A stretch of DNA of 19,480 bases from an uncultured Clostridium sp. (lineage in GTDB: Bacteria; Bacillota_A; Clostridia; TANB77; CAG-508). The position numbers and the translations under genes are program-made. The DNA lies in contig CAMLYR010000021.1 in assembly GCA_946491915.1 (NCBI GenBank), positions 1-19,480 of the forward strand. Direction: 5' to 3'. The notes under the pieces were generated by a model. It saw only the letters and a list, made by a program, of their open reading frames with translations. It ran no database searches and was not told the DNA's origin. This document shows positions 1-6,479 of the stretch, in pieces. Numbering within the stretch: position 1 is the first letter of the stretch; each line of letters begins with the position of its first letter.

Positions 1-153
1 TTCGCTAATAAAATAAAGCTATTTTTTAGTGAAATATTCAAAAATTATTGACACTATATCTTCTTTATAAATTGCGTTCTTTTTTACTTTTCTTTCTTAT
101 TTCTATATAAAATTATCAACTTATAAATCTAATGCATTCATAATAAGAACCTG

Positions 154-216
154 ACCCGACATAGCAATCAAAGATTGCAGTCGGGTACCCCAGAACCTTG
201 TTGTCAAAGACAATAA
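154..216. repeat. Two adjacent stable hairpins in non-coding DNA
   Basis: This lies in the 316-base gene-free stretch beyond spo0A. Hairpin 1 (154-186) has outer arms ACCCGAC/GTCGGGT and inner arms GCAATC/GATTGC around AAA, and is unusually GC-rich for this genome. Its right arm runs into the 8-base palindrome GGGTACCC (183-190). Hairpin 2 (198-216) pairs TTGTTGTC with GACAATAA around AAA. A 7-base direct repeat AGAACCT (146-152 and 192-198) brackets hairpin 1. No reading frame covers it and I do not recognise an RNA family. It may be a REP-like palindrome or part of a small RNA. Bases 1-145 are AT-rich with no feature I can support. Confidence 0.5.
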
Positions 217-220
217 AAAA

Positions 221-256
221 CTTCTATTTATTAAATTTTAATCTAATAAATAGAAG
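221..256 (-). terminator. Intrinsic terminator of spo0A
   Basis: A perfect 13-bp inverted repeat has arms CTTCTATTTATTA (221-233) and TAATAAATAGAAG (244-256) around a 10-base loop. Read on the minus strand it is followed by six T (220-215). It lies about 60 bases past the spo0A stop codon, the expected place for a rho-independent terminator. Confidence 0.8.
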
Positions 257-316
257 GCAATTTTATTTATCATATTATCAATATCTCTAAAAAATTTGTT
301 AATATTTTTATATGCG

Positions 317-1141
317 TTAGGCAGATTTTAGTTCAAGGCGTAGTTTGTCAGCAATCATAGCTATAAATTCTGAATTTGTTGGCTTTCCTTTAGCTGCTGA
401 AATGGTATATCCAAAAATGTTTTCAACCACTTCTTGTTGACCTCTTCCCCATGCTACCTCTATTGCATGACGAATGGCTCTTTCTACGCGACTTGGTGTC
501 GTATTGAATTTACGTGCAATTTGTGGATATAAACTTTTTGTAATTTGATTAATCACATCTATATCATTCACTACCATCATAATGGCTTCTCTTAAATACT
601 GATATCCTTTTATATGTGCAGGTACACCAACTTCGTGAATGATATTTGTTACCAATGCTTCTAAGTTTTCTTCTGACTTTGTATTATCTGAAGATATTTC
701 TATGTATTGTGGCTTTGTTTCTCTTGTAATAAAGTTATTATTCGTATTTGTTGTTGTTGGTTTATAAAATTTAAACTCTCTTATTCTTTTTATTAAAACT
801 TCAATGTCAAATGGCTTTACTACATAATATTGTGCTCCTAATTCTATGGCTCTTTGTGTTATTTTATCTTGTCCAACTGCTGATAACATTATACAGATTG
901 GCTTTTTCGCAATTTTAATTTTATTAATATTTTCCAAAACACCTAATCCATCTAAATGTGGCATAATCACATCTAGTAATATAACATCTGGTACTGTATT
1001 TGCTATAATATCTATTACTTCTGTTCCATCTTTGGCTTTCGCAATAACCTCCATATCTTCTTGTGCATCTATGTATGATGCTAAAGTTTGACTAAATTCT
1101 TGATTGTCATCTGCTATTAAGACTGTAATCTTTTCTTTCAT
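317..1141 (-). CDS. spo0A: Sporulation master regulator Spo0A
   Basis: Spo0A is the response regulator that, once phosphorylated, commits endospore formers to sporulation by binding 0A boxes. The 274 residues match the usual family length. Residues 1 to about 120 form the receiver domain: acidic pair D11/D12, phosphoacceptor D57 in [11 protein letters not shown], and the KPFD lysine near the domain end. A poorly conserved linker follows (about 125-155). Residues from about 160 are the Spo0A DNA-binding domain, with the typical [19 protein letters not shown] segment and recognition-helix region [20 protein letters not shown]. The ATG start is preceded by GGAGG at 7-base spacing. It has its own sigma-A-like promoter and terminator, so it is probably monocistronic. 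The common clostridial neighbour spoIVB is absent here; yigZ lies upstream. Identity is certain from the motifs. Confidence 0.98.
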   Translation of the reverse strand: MKEKITVLIADDNQEFSQTLASYIDAQEDMEVIAKAKDGTEVIDIIANTVPDVILLDVIMPHLDGLGVLENINKIKIAKKPICIMLSAVGQDKITQRAIELGAQYYVVKPFDIEVLIKRIREFKFYKPTTTNTNNNFITRETKPQYIEISSDNTKSEENLEALVTNIIHEVGVPAHIKGYQYLREAIMMVVNDIDVINQITKSLYPQIARKFNTTPSRVERAIRHAIEVAWGRGQQEVVENIFGYTISAAKGKPTNSEFIAMIADKLRLELKSA

Positions 1142-1162
1142 AATTTTTCCTCCAAAAAAACA

Positions 1163-1183
1163 AATTGTAAATATTTTACAATT
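1163..1183. promoter_or_regulatory. Palindrome at the spo0A transcription start
   Basis: A perfect inverted repeat has 9-bp arms AATTGTAAA / TTTACAATT around TAT. It lies between the spo0A -10 box and the ribosome binding site and covers the predicted transcription start (about 1180). It could be a repressor operator or a 5' mRNA hairpin. It loosely resembles a Rex-type TTGT...ACAA site but spacing and inner bases differ, so no regulator is assigned. Confidence 0.5.
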
Positions 1184-1186
1184 CTG

Positions 1187-1215
1187 ATTATATGTTTGCA
1201 GACGATCATTTGCAA
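1187..1215 (-). promoter_or_regulatory. spo0A promoter (sigma-A type)
   Basis: On the minus strand the -35 box TTGCAA (1210-1215) and the -10 box TATAAT (1187-1192) are separated by exactly 17 bases. Predicted transcription start is near 1180, about 40 bases before the ATG. No sigma-H-type or 0A-box sequence was recognised. Confidence 0.7.
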
Positions 1216-1254
1216 GATAAATTGGTAATTTTTTCCATTTATTTTATAAAACCA

Positions 1255-1893
1255 TTATTTTGGTATACTTTTTTCTATATATTTTTTAGATAAAACTTCT
1301 ATATTCAATAAATTAAGATTTTTTAATGCATAATCCTTTAATAATTTCTCTTTTTTATCTTCTTCCATTTCAATTTTACAAACAATTTCTTCTGTATAAA
1401 TTGTATCTTTTATTTGAATATCATTATTTTTACAATAATACTTAAATTTCTCAAAATAATTATATTCCAACTTCACTTCACATTCTGTTCCTATGGTAAT
1501 TTCTAGCAAATCACTTTCTTCAATTGCTTTTTGTAAACTATCTGAATATGCTCTAACCAAACCACCAGTTCCTAACAATATTCCTCCAAAATATCTTGTT
1601 ACAACAATCAATACATTTACCAAATTATTTTTTTGTAAAATATTTAGCATAGGTCCTCCTGCCGTTCCAGAAGGTTCCCCATCATCACTAAATCTTTCTA
1701 CAATTTTTTCATCTTCCAATACTCTATAAGAAACACAATTGTGTCTTGCATCAAAAAATTTCTTCTTTATTTTTTTGATTTCCTCTTCTGCTTGATCCTT
1801 TGAAGTTACTTTTATAAAATTTGCTATAAATTTTGATTTTTTCACAACAATTTCTGTTTCTACATTATTTTTTATTGTTAAATAACGATTCAT
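1255..1893 (-). CDS. yigZ: YigZ/IMPACT family protein (UPF0029)
   Basis: A 212-residue protein of the conserved YigZ (bacterial) / IMPACT (eukaryotic) family. Its bacterial biochemical role is not settled; the eukaryotic relative modulates Gcn2 signalling. The N-terminal domain (about 1-125) carries the family signatures RHNCVSYR (50-57), FSDDGEPSGTAGGPML (68-83) and RYFGGILLGTGGLVRAYSD (100-118). The rest (about 130-205) fits the smaller C-terminal ferredoxin-like domain, and the length is typical. An ATG start follows a purine-rich GGAAGAG. It lies about 95 bases after the flavoprotein gene, separated by two hairpin repeats, and could be read through from it. Family assignment is secure; function is open. 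Confidence 0.93.
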   Translation of the reverse strand: MNRYLTIKNNVETEIVVKKSKFIANFIKVTSKDQAEEEIKKIKKKFFDARHNCVSYRVLEDEKIVERFSDDGEPSGTAGGPMLNILQKNNLVNVLIVVTRYFGGILLGTGGLVRAYSDSLQKAIEESDLLEITIGTECEVKLEYNYFEKFKYYCKNNDIQIKDTIYTEEIVCKIEMEEDKKEKLLKDYALKNLNLLNIEVLSKKYIEKSIPK

Positions 1894-1913
1894 CTTCTCT
1901 TCCTTTTCCTTTT

Positions 1914-1986
1914 TGTCGCATTAGGTTCGTTTGTCTATGCGACATTTTTTGTTGTGTCGCATTGGGTTCGTTTCTCTATGCGACAT
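1914..1986. repeat. Tandem pair of 32-base hairpin repeats
   Basis: Two near-identical 32-base units lie at 1914-1945 and 1955-1986, differing at only two positions. Each is itself a hairpin with 8-bp arms TGTCGCAT / ATGCGACA around a 15-base loop containing GGTTCG. They fill the gap between the baiN stop codon (within 2 bases) and yigZ. Conservation of stem and loop suggests an interspersed REP-like family. On the plus strand the first unit is followed by T6, but there is no plus-strand gene to terminate; on the minus strand no T-run follows. Confidence 0.75.
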
Positions 1987-1987
1987 T

Positions 1988-3247
1988 CTAGTTTAGCCCT
2001 GCTACATATCCTGTAGAATATGCTATTTGTAAATTAAATCCTCCTGTATAACTATCTACATCAATAATTTCTCCTGCAAAATATAAGCCTTTTACTTTTT
2101 TAGATGCCATTGTTTTAGGATTGATTTCTTTGATATTAATTCCTCCACTCGTGATAATAGCTTCTTCTATCGGTCTAAAACCTTTTATGATAATTTCAAA
2201 ATCTTTTATTTGTTTTATTAATTCTTCTCTTTCTTTTTTTGTTATTTCATTTACTTTTTTATTTGGATGTATTTTACTTCTCATAATGATTACTGGTATT
2301 AATTTTTGTGGTAATAATTTATCTAAACTATTCTTAAATTGCTTATTCTTTACTTCTTCAAAGTCTCTTAAAATTCTATCATTTAATTTTTTTTCATCCA
2401 AAGCTGGTTTTAAATCTATTTTTAAAACCAGCTTTTTCTCATCAAATAATGTATCAATATTTTTATACCTAACCAAATGTGCTGACGAACTTAAAATCGT
2501 TGGTCCTGAAACTCCAAAATGTGTAAATAGCATTTCTCCAAAATCTTCATATATTTGCTTATGTTTTTTTATATCCATTAATTTTATTTCCACATTTCTT
2601 AAGCTTAGTCCCTGTAATTCTTTACATTCCTCTTTATCATATACCTCCAAAGGTACTAATGATGGCTTGATTGATGTTATACTATGTCCTAATTTTTCTG
2701 CTAACCTATATCCATCCCCTGTTGAACCTGTTAATGGATAACTTTTCCCACCTGTTGCTAAGATAACTTTATTGGCTTTTATCGTTTCTTTTTCTGTTCT
2801 AACACCAATGACTACAGTTTCTCCATCTATCGTTTCTGTTAAGATTTCTTCAACTTTTGTATTGTATTTTATTTCTATATTTAATTCTTTGATTTTTTTA
2901 GTAAAACATTTTAAAACATCAACAGATTTATCTGTTACTGGAAAGATTCGATTTCCTCTTTCTTCTTTTACCTCTAATCCCTGTTGTTTTAAAAACTGAA
3001 TTATATCTTTGTTTGTATATTGTTGATATGCACTATATAAAAACATTCCATTTCCTGGTGTATTTTTGATAAAATCATCCATCTCTAAAGAAGATGTAAT
3101 ATTACATCTTCCTTTTCCTGTAATTAACAACTTTTTTCCTAATTGATTATTTTTTTCTATTATCAAAACATCATTTTTATTTTCTTTCGCAGTAATCGCT
3201 GCCATCATTCCGGCAGGACCACCACCAATTACAATTACTTTATTCAA
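1988..3247 (-). CDS. BaiN/HI0933-family NAD(P)/FAD-dependent oxidoreductase
   Basis: A flavoprotein of the HI0933/YhiN/BaiN family. Members bind FAD in an N-terminal Rossmann fold, and one is implicated in bile-acid reduction in gut clostridia; most are uncharacterised. The dinucleotide motif GGGPAG is at residues 8-13. The second FAD segment near the C-terminus reads GLYFAGEIIDVDSYTGGFN, typical of the family. The frame stays open upstream to a TTG at 3268, but TTG at 3247 is preferred because AGAAAGGA lies 7 bases before it, giving MNKVIVIGGG, the normal family N-terminus, and 419 residues. It follows the PLP-enzyme gene with a hairpin between, so co-transcription is possible. Substrate cannot be inferred. 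Confidence 0.9.
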   Translation of the reverse strand: MNKVIVIGGGPAGMMAAITAKENKNDVLIIEKNNQLGKKLLITGKGRCNITSSLEMDDFIKNTPGNGMFLYSAYQQYTNKDIIQFLKQQGLEVKEERGNRIFPVTDKSVDVLKCFTKKIKELNIEIKYNTKVEEILTETIDGETVVIGVRTEKETIKANKVILATGGKSYPLTGSTGDGYRLAEKLGHSITSIKPSLVPLEVYDKEECKELQGLSLRNVEIKLMDIKKHKQIYEDFGEMLFTHFGVSGPTILSSSAHLVRYKNIDTLFDEKKLVLKIDLKPALDEKKLNDRILRDFEEVKNKQFKNSLDKLLPQKLIPVIIMRSKIHPNKKVNEITKKEREELIKQIKDFEIIIKGFRPIEEAIITSGGINIKEINPKTMASKKVKGLYFAGEIIDVDSYTGGFNLQIAYSTGYVAGLN

Positions 3248-3273
3248 AACAAATTCCTTTCTATCCAATTGGT

Positions 3274-3322
3274 AGGGCGAAAAGGGAAATTGGGAACGGA
3301 CTCATTTTTCCCTTTTTGCCCT
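3274..3322. repeat. Intergenic inverted repeat between PLP enzyme and flavoprotein genes
   Basis: 16-base arms (3274-3289 and 3307-3322, AGGGCGAAAAGGGAAA against its complement) match at 15 of 16 positions around a 17-base loop. CAATTG hexamers flank it on both sides (3266-3271 and 3337-3342). No T-run follows on either strand, so it is a poor intrinsic terminator; it may be a REP-like palindrome or an mRNA-stabilising hairpin. Confidence 0.6.
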
Positions 3323-3346
3323 TCAAATCATCCCATCAATTGAACC

Positions 3347-4582
3347 TTATTTTTTCATTTCTTCTATTGCTTTTAATATACCATATTTTCCATAGTCATA
3401 GGTTAATCCACCTTGCATATAGGCAATATATGGTTCTCTAATTGGTCCATCACAACTAAGTTCAATTGTTGACCCTTCTGTAAATGTTCCTGCCGCCATG
3501 ATGACTTCATCTTCATATCCTCCCATTGGACTTGGTTCTGGTACGACACATGAATCAATTGGAGACCCTTTTTGAATTCCTTGACAGAATTTGATTAATT
3601 TATCAGCTGTTCCTAGATGAATGGTTTGTACTATATCTGCTCTTTCGTCATTGTATTTTGGTTCTACAGTGTATCCTAATTCTTCTAAAATACAACTTGC
3701 AAATATGGCTGTTTTTACACTGCTTGCCACTACCTGTGGTGCAAAAAATAGTCCTTTTAATAAATTGGTATTTTGATTTAGTGATGGACCGATTTCTTTT
3801 CCAATTCCTGGTGCTGTTAGTCTTTCTGCACATAACTTGATTAAATGCTCTTTTCCAACAATGTATGCTCCACTTGTAGCAATTCCAGCTCCTAAGTTTT
3901 TCATTAATGACCCTACTGCAATATCTGCTCCAACTTCAATTGGCTCTCTATCTTGTACAAATTCTCCATAGCAATTGTCTACCATGATGATAACATCTTG
4001 GTTGACTTCTCTTATGGCTTGTATTGCTTTTTCTATTTTTTCAATTGTTAAGCTTTCTCTTGTAGAGTATCCTCTTGACCTTTGAATTTCTACTAATTTA
4101 ACATTATTCTTTGACAATCTTTCCTTAATTGTTTCTATATCAAAATCATTATTGACTAATTCAATTTGTTCATAATGTATTCCAAAAGCTTTTAATGAGC
4201 TTTCACTTATTTCTTTTCCAATTCCGATAACCGTTTGTAAAGTATCATATGGTGCACCTGTGATACTAATCATGGTATCATTGGGACGTAATAAAGCAGA
4301 CAACGTAATTGCTAAAGCATGTGTTCCTGAAATAAATTGTGCTCTTACTAAACTATCTTCTGCCCTAAATACCTTAGCATAGATTTCTTCTATTTTATTT
4401 CTTCCTACTTCATCAATTCCATATCCTGTTGAAGTTGCTAAATGCATTTCTTGTAAATTACATTCTTGAAAAGCTTCAATGACTTTTATACTATTTTTGC
4501 TACAAATGTCATCCATTTTCTTAAATTGTGGTTCTATCTTTTTTTCTACCTCTTTTGCTAATTGTAATAGTTCTTGATTCAT
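3347..4582 (-). CDS. PLP-dependent methionine gamma-lyase family protein
   Basis: A fold-type I pyridoxal phosphate enzyme of 411 residues. It belongs to the family annotated as methionine gamma-lyase-like or 'aluminium resistance protein' (YnbB in Bacillus), distinct from classical MGL. Visible features are the substrate/PLP-loop segment SGTHALAITLSALLRP (85-100), TGAPYDTLQTVIG (108-120), the cofactor aspartate region IIMVDNCYGEF (D202), and the Schiff-base lysine K228 in AVGSLMKNLGAGIA. The C-terminus has the characteristic PSPMGGYEDEVIMAAGTFTEG. ATG start with an AGGGGG ribosome binding site. It has a minus-strand promoter at 4688-4716, back to back with the 80-aa gene's promoter. The likely reaction is C-S or C-C bond chemistry on an amino acid; the substrate is not determinable. 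Confidence 0.93.
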   Translation of the reverse strand: MNQELLQLAKEVEKKIEPQFKKMDDICSKNSIKVIEAFQECNLQEMHLATSTGYGIDEVGRNKIEEIYAKVFRAEDSLVRAQFISGTHALAITLSALLRPNDTMISITGAPYDTLQTVIGIGKEISESSLKAFGIHYEQIELVNNDFDIETIKERLSKNNVKLVEIQRSRGYSTRESLTIEKIEKAIQAIREVNQDVIIMVDNCYGEFVQDREPIEVGADIAVGSLMKNLGAGIATSGAYIVGKEHLIKLCAERLTAPGIGKEIGPSLNQNTNLLKGLFFAPQVVASSVKTAIFASCILEELGYTVEPKYNDERADIVQTIHLGTADKLIKFCQGIQKGSPIDSCVVPEPSPMGGYEDEVIMAAGTFTEGSTIELSCDGPIREPYIAYMQGGLTYDYGKYGILKAIEEMKK

Positions 4583-4687
4583 GTTTATCTTTTCCCCCTA
4601 TTTATTTGTAAATTTATTTTTCTATGCTTTTTCTTATAAATAAGATTTTTTTGATTAATTATTGATTTATGTTTTAATAACATTTCT

Positions 4688-4716
4688 ATTTTACTATATT
4701 TTACATAATTTAGCAA
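4688..4716 (-). promoter_or_regulatory. Promoter of the PLP-enzyme gene
   Basis: Minus-strand -35 TTGCTA (4711-4716) and -10 TAAAAT (4688-4693) are separated by 17 bases. Predicted start near 4681 gives a leader of about 100 bases. Confidence 0.55.
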
Positions 4717-4743
4717 GAAATTCTTTATTTTCTCCCCTAATTA

Positions 4744-4752
4744 TGTTATAAT
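4744..4752 (+). promoter_or_regulatory. Extended -10 promoter of the 80-aa gene
   Basis: TGTTATAAT is an extended -10 element with consensus TATAAT at 4747-4752. The -35 region (about 4724-4729, TTTATT) is weak, as usual for extended -10 promoters. Predicted start is about 4759. The leader carries a 7-bp hairpin, GATTCTA/TAGAATC (4776-4796). Confidence 0.65.
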
Positions 4753-4799
4753 GTAAAACATGTTACTACATTAACGATTCTAGGATATATAGAATCAGA

Positions 4800-4816
4800 T
4801 TCCATAAGGAGGTATT
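4800..4816 (+). promoter_or_regulatory. Ribosome binding site complementary to its own 3' UTR
   Basis: The segment CCATAAGGAGGTATT (4802-4816) includes the strong Shine-Dalgarno AAGGAGGT and ends one base before the ATG at 4818. It is the exact reverse complement of AATACCTCCTTATGG at 5059-5073, which begins within the stop codon of the same gene. Including a U-G wobble and one further pair, 17 positions can pair (4800-4816 with 5059-5075). If formed, the pairing would hide the ribosome binding site. Confidence 0.6.
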
Positions 4817-4817
4817 C

Positions 4818-5060
4818 ATGTTTTTTACAATTAGTATGATAGTAATGGGAGTATTGGGCTTCGTCATCATTCATTTGACAGAAGTATCTCTCGTTTCACT
4901 TGATGCAGCAATTATCTCATTAAGTGTTCTTTGTGCCGGTTTTGCAATTATGTCGCTAATCATGAAAATGGGAAAACTATTTTATCAAGCAGTTGAAAAT
5001 CTAATTGAAGAATTACGAAAATTTAATGATACTAAAAATGATGATAATAACCGGAAATAA
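4818..5060 (+). CDS. Small two-helix membrane protein, function unknown
   Basis: An 80-residue hydrophobic protein with two predicted transmembrane helices (about 3-20 and 28-49). An amphipathic, charged, Asn/Asp/Lys-rich tail follows (about 50-80) that would be cytoplasmic. No cysteine pair, signal-peptidase site or known family motif was recognised. It is a lone plus-strand gene between minus-strand operons, with its own promoter, consensus ribosome binding site and terminator, so it is a real transcription unit. The complementarity between its ribosome binding site and 3' UTR recalls fold-back inhibited small-membrane-protein mRNAs such as hok. A type I toxin role is only a hypothesis; at 80 residues it is longer than most such toxins. 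Confidence 0.75.
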   Translation: MFFTISMIVMGVLGFVIIHLTEVSLVSLDAAIISLSVLCAGFAIMSLIMKMGKLFYQAVENLIEELRKFNDTKNDDNNRK

Positions 5061-5090
5061 TACCTCCTTATGGGAGGTTATTTATTTTAT
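5059..5090 (+). terminator. Terminator hairpin of the 80-aa gene with anti-Shine-Dalgarno arm
   Basis: ACCTCC (5062-5067) and GGAGGT (5073-5078) form a 6-bp stem with loop TTATG, followed by a T/A-rich tail. The left arm is part of the stretch that can pair with the gene's own ribosome binding site, so the two structures are mutually exclusive. Confidence 0.6.
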
Positions 5091-5170
5091 AAAAGGACAT
5101 ATTCTTCAATTTTAGTTATATCTAAAATTTATCCACGTAAAAATTTTATATATAATTTTTTTATCCAACA

Positions 5171-5208
5171 AAAAAAGACTAGAAGTTTTTATACTTCTAG
5201 TCTTTTTT
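5171..5208. terminator. Bidirectional intrinsic terminator after rpsR
   Basis: A perfect 16-bp stem has GACTAGAAGT (5177-5186) and ACTTCTAGTC (5193-5202) as core, extended by A6 and T6, with a 6-base loop. It ends the rpsF-ssb-rpsR operon on the minus strand, about 20 bases past the rpsR stop, and would also catch read-through from the 80-aa gene. Confidence 0.88.
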
Positions 5209-5226
5209 GATAATCTCAAAACTTTA

Positions 5227-5505
5227 TTATTTTTGTGCATATGGTAATAAAGCAATATGTCTTGCTCTTTTAATAGCAAGTGTAATATCTCTTTGATGTT
5301 TAGCACACATTCCAGTATTTCTTCTTGGTAAGATTTTACCTTTATCACTGATAAATTTTCTTAATTGTTCTGGATTTTTGTAATCTAAAACAAAGTTTTT
5401 ATCACTACATAATAAACATACTTTTTTTCTTTGTTTTCTGAATCTTGGATTGTAATCCTCATCATAGTTTTTATTATTTCTTTTATTTTGTTTTTTATCT
5501 GCCAT
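5227..5505 (-). CDS. rpsR: 30S ribosomal protein S18
   Basis: S18 binds 16S rRNA in the small-subunit platform as a dimer with S6. The 92 residues have a lysine/asparagine-rich N-terminal tail and the S18 core (residues 30-92) with [32 protein letters not shown]. It keeps a probable zinc site, C30-x2-C33 with C67-x2-H70, so it is the cysteine-containing form of S18; many bacteria carry a cysteine-free paralogue. The ribosome binding site GGGGGG lies 10 bases before the ATG. It is the last gene of rpsF-ssb-rpsR, 23 bases after ssb. Confidence 0.97.
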   Translation of the reverse strand: MADKKQNKRNNKNYDEDYNPRFRKQRKKVCLLCSDKNFVLDYKNPEQLRKFISDKGKILPRRNTGMCAKHQRDITLAIKRARHIALLPYAQK

Positions 5506-5528
5506 TTTCTATTTTCCCCCCTAACAAA

Positions 5529-5960
5529 TTAGAATGGTAGGTCATCACTTGAAGACATTTCAAAATCTGCTCCCATACTTCCAGGTGCTGTATTTCCAAA
5601 TGTGTTTTCAAAAGCTGTATTATTTGATGTTTCACCATCTCTTTTACTATCAGCAAAATATGCTTCTTCTGCTACAACTTCTGTCACATAATGTTTTTGA
5701 CCTTGGTCATCATCCCAAGTTCTTGTTTGAATTCTTCCAACAATACCTACTTGTTGACCTTTCTTAAAGTATTTGCTACAAAATTCTCCTAATTTAGCCC
5801 ATGCAACAATATTAATAAAATCTGCTTGTCTTTCTTCTCCTTGTCTTACAAATCTTCTATTAACTGCTAGACTAAATGAAGATACTAATGTATTGCTTGT
5901 TTGTGTATATCTTGTTTCTGGATCTCTTGTTAATCTTCCCATTAAAATTACTTTATTCAT
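5529..5960 (-). CDS. ssb: Single-stranded DNA-binding protein
   Basis: SSB coats single-stranded DNA in replication, repair and recombination. The 143 residues start with MNKVILMGRLTRDPETRYT and form an OB fold to about residue 105, with FINIVAWAKLGEFCSKYFKKGQ and the RTWDDDQGQKHYVTEVVAEE strand. A Gly/Ser/Asn-rich linker follows, and the acidic tip DDLPF recruits partner proteins. It sits between rpsF and rpsR as in most Firmicutes. The ribosome binding site is GAAAGGTGA. A stem-loop occupies the gap to rpsF. Confidence 0.98.
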   Translation of the reverse strand: MNKVILMGRLTRDPETRYTQTSNTLVSSFSLAVNRRFVRQGEERQADFINIVAWAKLGEFCSKYFKKGQQVGIVGRIQTRTWDDDQGQKHYVTEVVAEEAYFADSKRDGETSNNTAFENTFGNTAPGSMGADFEMSSSDDLPF

Positions 5961-5983
5961 ATCTTATCACCTTTCTTTACTTT

Positions 5984-6006
5984 AAATAAAGGCCCCTTCT
6001 TTATTT
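5984..6006 (-). promoter_or_regulatory. Intercistronic stem-loop between rpsF and ssb
   Basis: Arms AAATAAAG (5984-5991) and CTTTATTT (5999-6006) form an 8-bp stem around a 7-base loop which on the mRNA reads AAGGGGC. There is no T-run, so it is not a terminator. It could affect mRNA processing or ssb translation. Confidence 0.4.
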
Positions 6007-6027
6007 AGTATTTCTTTTCGTTTTTTC

Positions 6028-6315
6028 CTATTTTTCTACTTTTACTGTAATAAATTTTATAACGTCATCTGTAATTCTGTAAACTCTTTCAAGTTCAGCT
6101 ATTAATTCTGGTTTTGCTTCAAAGTTGAATAACATATATGTAGCTTCTTTGAATTTTTTAATGTCATAAGCTAATTTTCTTTTTCCCATGTTTTCAACTG
6201 ATTCTACTTTACCATTTTCATTGATTAATCCTGTAAATTTTTCTTCTAAAGCTTTTAAACCTGCTTCGTCAACATTTGGATTAACAATGATAATACTTTC
6301 GTATTTATTCATCAT
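6028..6315 (-). CDS. rpsF: 30S ribosomal protein S6
   Basis: S6 partners S18 in the 30S platform. The 95 residues have the family pattern MNKYESIIIVNPNVDE at the start, then NMGKRKLAYDIKKFKEATYMLFNFEA and the RVYRITDDVIKFITVKVEK end. The ribosome binding site GGGAGG lies 6 bases before the first of two adjacent ATG codons. It is the first gene of the operon. The leader (6316 to about 6424) lacks the CCG-containing stem of the known S6:S18 autoregulatory element as far as I can see, though a small hairpin CTTGTG/CACAGG occurs there. Confidence 0.97.
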   Translation of the reverse strand: MMNKYESIIIVNPNVDEAGLKALEEKFTGLINENGKVESVENMGKRKLAYDIKKFKEATYMLFNFEAKPELIAELERVYRITDDVIKFITVKVEK

Positions 6316-6374
6316 CTTTCACCTCCCTATGGATTTATAACCTGTGTTTTTCACAAGTAGAGATTAGCCTTTTC

Positions 6375-6404
6375 ATTATAAAGATAGTCTTTCTTATAAA
6401 GCAA
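6375..6404 (-). promoter_or_regulatory. Possible second rpsF promoter
   Basis: Consensus -10 TATAAT (6375-6380, minus strand) with a weak -35 (TTGCTT, 18-base spacing). It lies just downstream of the upstream gene's terminator and would give a leader of about 55 bases. Confidence 0.45.
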
Positions 6405-6430
6405 AAAGCTATGCTTTTTAAAGCACAGCT
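6402..6430 (-). terminator. Terminator after the 183-aa membrane protein gene
   Basis: An 11-bp stem (6407-6417 with 6420-6430, one G-U pair) with a 2-base loop is followed on the minus strand by five T (6402-6406). It abuts the -10 box of a promoter at 6431-6436, so the DNA just after that promoter doubles as the upstream gene's terminator. Confidence 0.6.
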
Positions 6431-6459
6431 ATTTTATCACATTTTTTTATATATTGCAA
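6431..6459 (-). promoter_or_regulatory. Main rpsF-ssb-rpsR promoter
   Basis: Minus-strand -35 TTGCAA (6454-6459), 17-base spacer, -10 TAAAAT (6431-6436) preceded by TGA, i.e. also an extended -10. Predicted start is near 6424. Confidence 0.65.
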
Positions 6460-6479
6460 GCATATTTTTCTGTTTTTCA

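Noticed and set aside
48..53. Plus-strand TTGACA that could drive the 154-216 hairpins
   Set aside because: No acceptable -10 box at 16-18 bases.
1945..1950. Plus-strand hairpin 1914-1944 plus T6 as a terminator
   Set aside because: No plus-strand gene lies upstream, and the second copy has no T-run, so the repeat explanation fits better.
6316..6424. S6:S18-binding autoregulatory leader of rpsF
   Set aside because: I could not find the conserved CCG-bearing stem; only a small AT-rich hairpin is present.
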